The notes beneath the pieces are model-generated. The model saw only the letters and a list, made by a program, of their open reading frames with translations, made no database searches and was not told where the DNA came from. Source: Vicinamibacteraceae bacterium (lineage in GTDB: Bacteria > Acidobacteriota > Thermoanaerobaculia > Multivoradales > Multivoraceae). Taken from it: a stretch of DNA of 64,000 nucleotides. The stretch lies in the NCBI GenBank assembly GCA_012270995.1, contig JAAXHG010000188.1, forward strand, positions 1 to 64,000, read 5' to 3'. Within the stretch, counting starts at the first letter, position 1; each line of letters opens with the position of its first letter. Below, piece by piece: positions 57,160 through 64,000 of this stretch. A program made the position numbers and the translations under genes.

Positions 57160-58937
57160 CTCAGCTTGTACGCCTCCCGTGCCGAGCGCAACCACTCGTG
57201 GTCGTCGTCGTCTCCGAAGTAGTAGAAGACCGCCCCGTTGGGGAGCATCAGGACGCCGATGCCGCCATAGCCGAGCATCTGGCGCACCCAGATCTCCTTC
57301 GTGCCGGCGCCGCCGTCCGGAACCTGGATCTTCCGGGACCAGACGGAGTTGTTGTACTTGTTCGGCTTGGCCTGGTGGACGGCGTCGAGACCGCGGTCGT
57401 CGGGATCTTCCTGCATGGCCGCGGCCAGCAGGTCGGGATGAAGCAGTTGCCGGTCACCGATCCGGCCGCGGTCCTTGTTCAACAGGTTGGCGATTTTCAG
57501 AATGTCGTCAGGGGTCCAGAACATGCCGTAGCCGCCGAAGGGCCGGCCGCCGGCCCGGTTCTCGGTGCGCACCGCCTGAAGCGCGCCCGCCGACAGCCCC
57601 AGCGGCCGGTAGACCTCGTCGGCGACGAAGGCCAACAGGTCGGCGGGCTCCTTCTTCGTGGCGCCGACCAGACGGCCGAGGTACTCGGTCATCGCGTACG
57701 TGAGCAGGTAGGTATCGGTCGTGTGGTACACCCAGCGCCGGCCGGGCGGCTCCCTCGCGGTGTAGGCCAGGGCGCCCCGGAGCCTGCGGTTCTGGTTCTC
57801 CACGACGAAGAAGTTCAGTTCGGTGGTCGTGTCCTTCTCGTCCTCCTGGTCGGCGGGATCCCAGTAGTGGCCGGTGGCCATGTCCAGGGCGTGCTCGAAA
57901 GTCACGTCCTGCCAGGCGTCCTTCGGCGGCTTCGGCAGGTAGTCCCGGAGGAGCAACTGCGCCACATCGTCGCCGTGGAGCTGAGCCAGCCGCAGCAGGG
58001 CCACCGCGGCGAAGGCGGTCTTGGCGGTCGAGTAGGACGGCAGGCGGATCTGGTCCGGATAGGGATAGTCGCCATGGCGCGTGCGGACGGGGCCCGCGTA
58101 GTGGATACCCCCGAACGCGACGCCGTGGGCGGTCAGGTGCTTGTGGTCCATGCCGCCGCCGAACGACTGCGGGTAGACCTGGACGCGCGGGTGGTCGTTT
58201 CGGATCTCGTCGATCGGTCGCACCGGTATCCGGGCTCGGACTTCCGCCGCGTAGGCGGCCGCGACCGCGTCGGCGTTCGGCGCCTCGCCGGCCGTGTAGC
58301 GCGTGGGACCTGCGCCCCACAGGTCGAACCTGAAGTACTTGCAGGTCTCCTGTGTCACCTGGAAGGCTGCGGGCGAGGTACTGCTGCCGTCGAAGAGGAA
58401 GGACACGACGCCGTGGTATGCGCAGTTCTGATTGCGCTCGACCAGGGTGATCGGCAGCGACGCCCGGCTGCTGCCGCCGTCTCCGCTCTCGCTCCAGATT
58501 CGCCCCGCGCCGACGATCGCGTTCCAGTAGGCGTCACCGGTAAAGCGGAGTGCGCGGTTTGCCGGGATCAGGTGGGAGCCGCTCTGGGTGAGGACGACGT
58601 CGAGCCGCGGAACACGGCGCAGGGCGGCGACGATTGGCGGCTCCTGCGCTCGCGAGTAGAAGTCATGGTGAACGGTCCACGAAGACGCGCCACCACCGAA
58701 CAGTTGCAGGGTCCCCCGCATCTGGTGGCGTGGAGGTGCCGCGTCTTCGGGCAGTGCGAAGGCCGCATTGTCGATCGGCGACAGGAGCTCGCCGGCGTGC
58801 AATTGCGCCGCCGGCAGCAGGGTCCGCGCCACGTCGCCCGAGCCGGTCAGAGGGTCGCCGGGCAGGTTCACGGCCGTCGCCGGCGCCGCCACGCTTACCG
58901 CGAAGGCGAGCGCAGCGATGGGGGAGGCAGCGGCCAT
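57156..58937 (-). CDS. Exported serine hydrolase, beta-lactamase/transpeptidase fold
   Basis: 593 residues from ATG 58937; frames further upstream belong to other genes. Signal peptide (1-22, AAPATA). An unassigned beta-rich region covers about 25-215. From about 265 the class C beta-lactamase-like fold has the nucleophile in PSYSTAKT (Ser 303, Lys 306) and a Tyr region (LLTYAMTEYL). Such enzymes act on esters, amides or D-peptides outside the cytoplasm; the large N-terminal domain is not usual for beta-lactamases. It is the first gene of a coupled pair with the CoA transferase and diverges from the exonuclease gene (36-base gap). Confidence 0.8.
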   Translation of the reverse strand: MAAASPIAALAFAVSVAAPATAVNLPGDPLTGSGDVARTLLPAAQLHAGELLSPIDNAAFALPEDAAPPRHQMRGTLQLFGGGASSWTVHHDFYSRAQEPPIVAALRRVPRLDVVLTQSGSHLIPANRALRFTGDAYWNAIVGAGRIWSESGDGGSSRASLPITLVERNQNCAYHGVVSFLFDGSSTSPAAFQVTQETCKYFRFDLWGAGPTRYTAGEAPNADAVAAAYAAEVRARIPVRPIDEIRNDHPRVQVYPQSFGGGMDHKHLTAHGVAFGGIHYAGPVRTRHGDYPYPDQIRLPSYSTAKTAFAAVALLRLAQLHGDDVAQLLLRDYLPKPPKDAWQDVTFEHALDMATGHYWDPADQEDEKDTTTELNFFVVENQNRRLRGALAYTAREPPGRRWVYHTTDTYLLTYAMTEYLGRLVGATKKEPADLLAFVADEVYRPLGLSAGALQAVRTENRAGGRPFGGYGMFWTPDDILKIANLLNKDRGRIGDRQLLHPDLLAAAMQEDPDDRGLDAVHQAKPNKYNNSVWSRKIQVPDGGAGTKEIWVRQMLGYGGIGVLMLPNGAVFYYFGDDDDHEWLRSAREAYKLR

Positions 58938-58973
58938 GGCGGCTGATGGTAGCTTGCCCGCCACGGTGCGCTC

Positions 58974-59861
58974 ATGTATATCCACCTGATCGACGGCACC
59001 TACGAGCTCTTTCGCCATCACTTCGGCGCTCCGAGCTACCGGAACGACGATGGGCTCGAGGTCGGTGCGGTGCGCGGGGTCGTGTTCTCCGTGCTCGGCA
59101 TGTTTCGCGATGGCGCGACCCACGTCGCCGTGGCTACCGACCAGGTCATCGAGTCGTTTCGCAACGAACTCTGGCCCGGTTACAAGACCGGCGAGGGGAT
59201 CGACCCGGAGCTCCTGGACCAGTTCCCGCTGCTCGAGGAGGCGCTGGACGCACTCGGGGTGGCCGTCTGGCCGATGGTGGAGCACGAAGCGGACGACGGA
59301 CTGGCCAGCGGCGCCGCGATGGCTGCCGCCGACGAGCGGGTGATCGAGGTCCGGATCTGCACGCCCGACAAGGATCTGGCGCAGTGTGTGGACTCCGGCC
59401 GTGGCGGCCGCGTGGTGCAGGTCGACCGCCGCCGCGGCCTGCGATGGGATGCGGACGGCATCCGGGAGAAGTTCGGTGTCGAGCCCGAGTCGATCCCGGA
59501 CTACCTCGCCCTGGTCGGGGACAGTGCCGACGGCTTTCCGGGACTGCGGGGCTGGGGCGCCAAGTCGGCGGCGACCGTGCTGGCGCACTATGTCCACCTG
59601 GAGGAGATACCGAACGAGCCGTGGAAGTGGGCGGTCAAGGTGCGGGGACGGGACCGCTTGGCGGCCACTTTGCGGGAGGAGCGGGAAGCGGCGGAGCTCT
59701 TCCGCGAGCTGGCCACCCTCGTGCGCGACGCACCCGTCAGCGGCTCGGTGGACGAACTGAGGTGGCGGGGCGCCCGGCCGGGGCTGGCGGCCATGGAGGA
59801 GCGGCTGCGGGCTCCGGGTCTCGTTCGGCAGGCGGACCGGCTGGTCAGCGAGTCGGCGTAG
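58974..59861 (+). CDS. Stand-alone 5'-3' exonuclease (flap nuclease family)
   Basis: 295 residues. The N-terminus LIDGTYELFR (Asp 7), the acidic HEADDG region, CTPDKDLAQ and the helix-3-turn region VGDSADGFPGLRGWG match the 5' nuclease domain of DNA polymerase I and related flap endonucleases. The metal-binding Asp/Glu set appears complete. It is not attached to a polymerase domain. Predicted cytoplasmic, acting on RNA primers or DNA flaps. The stop touches the repeat element copy B. Confidence 0.85.
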   Translation: MYIHLIDGTYELFRHHFGAPSYRNDDGLEVGAVRGVVFSVLGMFRDGATHVAVATDQVIESFRNELWPGYKTGEGIDPELLDQFPLLEEALDALGVAVWPMVEHEADDGLASGAAMAAADERVIEVRICTPDKDLAQCVDSGRGGRVVQVDRRRGLRWDADGIREKFGVEPESIPDYLALVGDSADGFPGLRGWGAKSAATVLAHYVHLEEIPNEPWKWAVKVRGRDRLAATLREEREAAELFRELATLVRDAPVSGSVDELRWRGARPGLAAMEERLRAPGLVRQADRLVSESA

Positions 59862-59966
59862 CGCCCCGAAACGCCTCGCAGGCTCGGCGTTTCGGCCCAT
59901 CCCGTCCTCACCCAGAGGCTTGCGCCGCAAGCTCACACGTAGCGCTCTGCGGCGCAAACCCCTAGG
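59859..59966 (-). repeat. Two-hairpin intergenic repeat, copy B (inverted)
   Basis: Inverted relative to copy A at 36961-37075. Stems: TTGCGCCGCA with TGCGGCGCAA (59920-59929, 59948-59957) and CCGAAACGCC with GGCGTTTCGG (59866-59875, 59886-59895). Shared cores are GCTACGTGTGAG and GAGGACGGGATGG (read on the minus strand). It fills the gap between the exonuclease stop and the MTHFR start, so it may terminate the one and set off the other. Confidence 0.7.
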
Positions 59967-59978
59967 ATCCGTTCCGCC

Positions 59979-61757
59979 GTGAAACTGATCGACAAGCTCC
60001 GCTCCGCGATCTCGGAAGGACGGCCGTTCTACTCCTTCGAGTACTTCCCGCCGAAGACGGAGGCCGGGATCGAGAACCTCTATGCGCGCATCGAGCGGAT
60101 GGGACGGCTGGAGCCGGCGTTCGTCGACGTGACCTGGGGCGCTGGCGGCAGCACGGCGGAGCTGACGTTCGAGCTGGCGAACACGATCGAGAACGTGCTC
60201 GGCCTCGAAACGATGATGCACCTGACCTGCACCAACATGCCGCGGCGCCGGATCGCGGCAGTGCTGGACGACTGCCGCGCCCGCGGCATCGGCAACATCC
60301 TCGCGCTGCGGGGGGATCCGCCCCGCGGCCGCGGCGCCTGGTCGCCGATCGCGGACGGCTTTTCGTACGCCTCGGACCTGGTGCGGTTCATCCGCGAGGA
60401 GCACGGGGATCACTTCGGGATCTGCGTCGGCGGCTACCCGGAAGGCCACCCGGAGGCGCCGAGCCGGGAGCGGGATCTCGACCATCTGGCCGCCAAGGTG
60501 GAGACGGGCGCCGATTTCGTGATCACGCAGATGTTCTACGAGCCGGAGCTGTACTTCCGCTTCCTCGATGACTGCCGGGAACGCGGCATCGACTGTCCGA
60601 TCGTTCCCGGACTGGCGCCCATCAACGGCTACCAGTCCTTTCAGCGCATCACCGGCTTCGGTGCCAGCGCGCCGCCCGAGATCGTCAGCGAAATCGAGAC
60701 GCGCCGCTTCCACGACGCGTCGGTCCGGGAGTACGGGCAGGACCTCCTGACCGGCATCTGTCGCCGTCTGCTCGACGGCGGTGCCCCGGGTCTTCACTTC
60801 TACACGCTGAACCTCGAGCGATCGGTGCAGGTCATCCTCGACCGGCTCGGCATCGTGCCGGAGCGCACAGAAAGAGTCTTGCCCTGGCGAAGCGCGACGG
60901 CGGTTCAGCGCCCCAGGGAGGACGTCCGCCCCATCTTCTGGGCCAATCGGCCGAAGAGCTATCTCGCCCGGACCCAGGACTGGGACGAGTTCCCGAACGG
61001 GCGCTGGGGCGATGCCGGTTCACCCGCGTTCGGTGATCTCGGCGACCATCATTTGGCGTTTCGTCCGATCAAGGCCGATGTCGCCCGTCAGCGTTGGGGG
61101 CGTGAGTTGCGCTCGATCGGCCAGGTGCGGAAGATCTTTGCGAGCTTCTGCCGCGGCGATGTCGACGGGATCCCCTGGTACGACTGGCCGCTGGAGCTGG
61201 AGAGCGAACCGCTGCGCAACGCCCTGGTGCGGCTGAACCTGGCGGGGCTGCTCACGATCAACTCGCAGCCGCTGGTGAACGGCGCTCCGTCCGAGGATCC
61301 CGCAGTCGGCTGGGGTGGTGCCGGCGGCCGCGTGTACCAGAAGGCGTACCTGGAGTTCTTCGTGGCGCCGGAGCAGGCGCCGCCGCTGCTGGCGGCACTG
61401 GACGCCAGACCGAGCCTGACGTACCACGCGATCGACCGGTCCGGTACGGCCTACAGCAACTGCGACACGGTCAACGCGGTGACCTGGGGCGTGTTCCCGG
61501 GTGAGGAGATCCGCCAGCCGACGATCGTCGACCCTCGCTCGTTCGAGGTCTGGAAGGACGAGGCCTTCGATCTGTGGCTGTCGTCTTGGGCGGCGGTGTA
61601 CGACGAAGACAGCGAGTCGCGGCGCCTGCTCCAGCGCGTCCACGATACGTACTTCCTGGTCAACGTGGTCGACAACGACTACGTCGACGGCGACCTGCTC
61701 GGCTACCTGCTCGAAGCGGTCGCCGACACGGACGATCGACGACGCGCCGAACTCTGA
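59979..61757 (+). CDS. metF: Methylenetetrahydrofolate reductase, eukaryotic two-domain type
   Basis: 592 residues. Residues 1-295 are the FAD-binding TIM-barrel catalytic domain: FEYFPPKT (Glu 21 is the probable acid catalyst), NILALRGDPP, CVGGYPEGHPEA, FVITQMFYEPELYFRF and GLHFYTLN. It reduces 5,10-methylene-THF to 5-methyl-THF for methionine synthesis. Bacterial MetF normally ends here (about 300 residues). This protein continues through a linker (LPWRSATAVQRPREDVRPIF) into a full C-terminal domain, residues 319-585. That domain carries RPKSYLARTQDWDEFPNGRW, LLTINSQPLVNGAPSEDPAV, VYQKAYLEFF, NAVTWGVFPGEEI and YFLVNVVDND. These match the SAM-binding regulatory domain of animal, plant and fungal MTHFR. 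The Ser-rich N-terminal phosphorylation region of the human enzyme is absent. Confidence 0.93.
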   Translation: MKLIDKLRSAISEGRPFYSFEYFPPKTEAGIENLYARIERMGRLEPAFVDVTWGAGGSTAELTFELANTIENVLGLETMMHLTCTNMPRRRIAAVLDDCRARGIGNILALRGDPPRGRGAWSPIADGFSYASDLVRFIREEHGDHFGICVGGYPEGHPEAPSRERDLDHLAAKVETGADFVITQMFYEPELYFRFLDDCRERGIDCPIVPGLAPINGYQSFQRITGFGASAPPEIVSEIETRRFHDASVREYGQDLLTGICRRLLDGGAPGLHFYTLNLERSVQVILDRLGIVPERTERVLPWRSATAVQRPREDVRPIFWANRPKSYLARTQDWDEFPNGRWGDAGSPAFGDLGDHHLAFRPIKADVARQRWGRELRSIGQVRKIFASFCRGDVDGIPWYDWPLELESEPLRNALVRLNLAGLLTINSQPLVNGAPSEDPAVGWGGAGGRVYQKAYLEFFVAPEQAPPLLAALDARPSLTYHAIDRSGTAYSNCDTVNAVTWGVFPGEEIRQPTIVDPRSFEVWKDEAFDLWLSSWAAVYDEDSESRRLLQRVHDTYFLVNVVDNDYVDGDLLGYLLEAVADTDDRRRAEL

Positions 61758-61851
61758 GACGGGGTGAGCCCGGGTCGGCGGGTGAGCATGCGCCGAGCGC
61801 CGGCACGCACACGCCGCCTCGCCCGCGGGCGGCTGCTACCGTGCCCGTTCC

Positions 61852-64000
61852 GTGGCGGTTCCTCCCTGTTCCAACCTGCGCGTGATCGAGGTCGCCGGCT
61901 CGCCCGCCGGCGCGTATGCGGGGCGGCTGCTGGCCGTGTGCGGTGCCGAAGTGCTGCGGATCGAGCCGCCCGGCGGCGATCCGTGGCGCGACGTGGGGGA
62001 GCGCTGGCGGGGTGTCGGGGCGGAGTACGCGTACCTCAACCTGGGCAAGCGGGCGGCGCGGCTGCGGCCGAGCGCGGACGAGGGTCGGGCGCAGGTCCTG
62101 GCGGTTGCCGAGCGCTCGGGCGCGGACGTGATCATCGAGAGCGGCGCGCCGGGTCCGCTCAAACCTCTGATCGACGAGGCAGATGCGCCGCACGCCGTGC
62201 TGTTGCGGATCTCGCCGTTCGGACTGGGGGCCGGTGCGCGCGATGTCTGGTCCGAGACGGGGCCGCCGCGATCGAACGAGTTCACCGACGACGCGTGGTC
62301 GGGTCACACCTTCCTCAACGGCCGGGCGGATCGGGAGCCGATCGTGCGGCCCGGCCTCCACGCGCACTGCCAGGCAGGAGCTCACGCGGCGATCGGCGGG
62401 CTGGCCGCGCTCCGGGCCCGCTCCCGTATCGGCCGCGGCCAGACGGTCGACGTGTCCCACGTCGAGGGCCTCGCCGCGATGCACCAGTACACGACCGTCA
62501 TGTGGACGCAGGCCCGGCATGTGCTCCCCCGCGTCGGCAACACGCAGGGCGGCCCCTGGCACCCGATCGGCGTCTACCGGTGCAAGGACGGGTACGTGTT
62601 CCTGGCGATGCCGATCTGGGAGATGGTCCGGCCCTTCCTCCTGGCCGCCGGTCTCGACGCGGTCGCGGAGGATCCGCGCTTCGTCCAGGACGTCGACCGC
62701 GCCCACCACCGACTCGAGTTCGACCGCGCGATCGAGCCGTGGCTGATGGCCCACACGACGGCGGAGATCATCGAGCTGGGCGCGCGGGCGCGGGTGCCGA
62801 TCGGTCCGATCCACGACGCGCGGGGCGTGCTCGAGGATCCGCACTTCCGGGCGCGGGAGTTCTTCGTGCCGATCGACGGCGCGCACGGGCCGCTGGTGCC
62901 CCGCGGACCGTTCGTGCTCGACGGGAAGGCGCCGGGGCTTACGCTGAACGATTCGATCGTCGGTCCGGTGCCGTTCCTGGACGACGCGCCGGCGCCGTCG
63001 TCGCCAGTGGGTTGGCCGGGCGAGGATGACGGCGCGCTCGACCACGGACCGCTCCGGGGCATCCGCGTTCTCGACCTGACCAGGGTGTGGGCGGGGCCGC
63101 TGGCGACCCGCATCCTGGGCGACCTCGGGGCCGACGTGATCAAGGTCGAGGCGGCGTGGTCGCGCGGTCCGGCGACACGGTCTGCCCGCGACGGGGCGCT
63201 GAGTCACCTGTTCCCGGAGGACGACGTCGGCGAGCGGCCGTTCAACCGGAGCGCGGCGTTCAACAAGATGAACCGCAACAAGCGGTCGCTCACGCTTGAG
63301 TTGAACGATCCCGAGGCGAAGCGGCTGTTCGAGGGGCTGGTCGAGCAGGCGGACGTCGTCTGCGACAACTTCAGTCCCCGGGTCATGCCTAAACTGGGGC
63401 TCGACGCGGCTCGGCTGCGCGAGATCAATCCACGAGTCGTCGCGGTCGCGATGCCGGGTTTCGGCCACTCGGGGCCCTACCGCGACCGGCTGGCCTACGG
63501 CCCTTTGATCGAGGCGTCGATGGGGCTGACCTCGCACATCGGCTATCGCGGCGGTCCACCGTGCCGGTCCGGCGTCGCCTGGCCGGATCCGGTGACCGCG
63601 CTCCACACCGTGGTCGGCACGTTGGCCATGCTGTACCGGCGCTCCCGTTCGCCGGGAAGCGCCGGCGGGACCGTCGAGACGCCCATGGTCGAAGCGACGG
63701 CGACGACCTTCGGCGACAGCATCCTGACCGCGCAGCTTCGTGGAGCGGCCGAGCCGCGGCGCGGCAACCGCCATCCGCGGCGCGCGCCCCAGGGCTGCTA
63801 TCCGTGTCTCGGCGAGGACCGCTGGGTCGCGATCAGCGTCGAGGACGATCGCCAGTGGCGGGCGCTGTGCGACCTCGCCGGTCTGGAATCGTCCCTCGCC
63901 TCGATGTTCCTAGGCGAGCGGCAGGCGTACGAAGACAGGATCGACGGCCTGCTGGCGGACTGGACCCGCGGTCACGAGCGCGACTCTCTGGTGGAAGGAC
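61852..64000 (+). CDS. Family III CoA transferase, tandem double-domain, cut by window end
   Basis: From GTG 61852 the frame is open to base 64000 without a stop, giving at least 716 residues. Domain 1 begins LRVIEVAGSPAGAYAGRLLA and has VDVSHVEG with the nucleophile Asp. Domain 2 begins IRVLDLTRVWAGPLATRILG, with GADVIKVEAAWSRG and CDNFSPRVMPKLGLD. At its active-site position it reads VETPMVEA, i.e. Glu in place of Asp. The protein is a tandem fusion like the one at 54718-57159 but diverged from it. It starts 95 bases after the MTHFR stop. The reaction is CoA transfer to or from an unknown organic acid. Confidence 0.82.
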   Translation, partial: MAVPPCSNLRVIEVAGSPAGAYAGRLLAVCGAEVLRIEPPGGDPWRDVGERWRGVGAEYAYLNLGKRAARLRPSADEGRAQVLAVAERSGADVIIESGAPGPLKPLIDEADAPHAVLLRISPFGLGAGARDVWSETGPPRSNEFTDDAWSGHTFLNGRADREPIVRPGLHAHCQAGAHAAIGGLAALRARSRIGRGQTVDVSHVEGLAAMHQYTTVMWTQARHVLPRVGNTQGGPWHPIGVYRCKDGYVFLAMPIWEMVRPFLLAAGLDAVAEDPRFVQDVDRAHHRLEFDRAIEPWLMAHTTAEIIELGARARVPIGPIHDARGVLEDPHFRAREFFVPIDGAHGPLVPRGPFVLDGKAPGLTLNDSIVGPVPFLDDAPAPSSPVGWPGEDDGALDHGPLRGIRVLDLTRVWAGPLATRILGDLGADVIKVEAAWSRGPATRSARDGALSHLFPEDDVGERPFNRSAAFNKMNRNKRSLTLELNDPEAKRLFEGLVEQADVVCDNFSPRVMPKLGLDAARLREINPRVVAVAMPGFGHSGPYRDRLAYGPLIEASMGLTSHIGYRGGPPCRSGVAWPDPVTALHTVVGTLAMLYRRSRSPGSAGGTVETPMVEATATTFGDSILTAQLRGAAEPRRGNRHPRRAPQGCYPCLGEDRWVAISVEDDRQWRALCDLAGLESSLASMFLGERQAYEDRIDGLLADWTRGHERDSLVEG

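Noticed and set aside
57156..60797. A 1213-codon open frame on the minus strand
   Set aside because: The part upstream of 58937 is antisense to the exonuclease and MTHFR genes and has no protein-like motifs. The real gene begins with the signal peptide at 58937.
59979..61757. MTHFR as contamination from a eukaryote
   Set aside because: There are no introns, it has the same GC-rich codon style as its neighbours, and it lies close between typical bacterial genes with a repeat element also found at 37 kb. Read coverage could not be checked.
61660..63774. A 704-codon frame antisense to the second CoA transferase
   Set aside because: The plus strand carries an unmistakable CoA transferase; the antisense frame is rich in Arg and Pro and has no domain.
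1..64000. CRISPR arrays, rRNA and tRNA genes, riboswitches
   Set aside because: No regular short repeats with unique spacers, no conserved rRNA segments and no cloverleaf pattern were noticed while reading. A covariance search was not possible, so small RNAs may be missed.

Overview
The window is GC-rich, densely coded bacterial DNA with no rRNA, tRNA or CRISPR array that I can recognise. The gene set points to a Gram-negative aerobic heterotroph: a TonB-dependent receptor, many exported and lipid-anchored enzymes, two PQQ-type quinoproteins, a DUF6152 protein, CarboxypepD_reg repeat proteins and several acyl-CoA enzymes. This mix is common in Acidobacteriota and in related lineages known mainly from metagenomes. 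The placement is an inference from gene content and is only moderately sure.

Layout. 0.2-4.1 kb (minus): an exported protein of unknown function and an exported M23 peptidase with three PPC-like repeats, both broken by frameshifts. 4.2-10.2 kb (plus): a GT-C membrane glycosyltransferase, a cytochrome c/PQQ dehydrogenase, two exported proteins of unknown function and a 42-residue membrane peptide. 10.3-18 kb: a DUF6152 protein (minus), a disrupted TonB-dependent receptor, and a four-gene run ending in a PhoD-like lipoprotein and a Tat-type amidase. 18-28.4 kb: RraA-like protein, DUF5671 membrane protein, nitronate monooxygenase-like protein, P-loop ATPase, DUF3604 lipoprotein, DUF4399 lipoprotein, acyl-CoA dehydrogenase and a second PQQ protein.

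28.4-32.4 kb is an accessory patch. It holds three tiny overlapping genes, an IS5-type transposase remnant, and a complete-looking ISNCY-type element (30411-32185, imperfect inverted repeats, short target duplication) inserted in an already decayed gene. 32.5-39.5 kb: an exported thioredoxin-like protein, a 1185-residue indolepyruvate ferredoxin oxidoreductase, an enoyl-CoA hydratase/SDR pair and a VapBC toxin-antitoxin pair. 39.5-51.9 kb: three very large paralogous CarboxypepD_reg proteins plus an internally deleted fourth copy, interrupted by a small membrane protein and a kinase-like/methyltransferase protein. 52.3-59.9 kb: amidase, esterase, double-domain CoA transferase, serine hydrolase and a 5'-3' exonuclease. 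60-64 kb: a methylenetetrahydrofolate reductase with the complete eukaryotic two-domain architecture, then a second double-domain CoA transferase cut by the window end.

The most notable items are the eukaryote-type MTHFR, a roughly 110-bp two-hairpin intergenic repeat present twice (36961-37075 and, inverted, 59859-59966), the tiny overlapping operon at 28.75-29.64 kb, and the expanding and decaying family of giant repeat proteins. At least six genes carry frameshifts or stops while their protein sequence stays readable across frames. Several breaks lie at or near C or G runs, so sequencing or assembly error must be excluded before calling them true pseudogenes.
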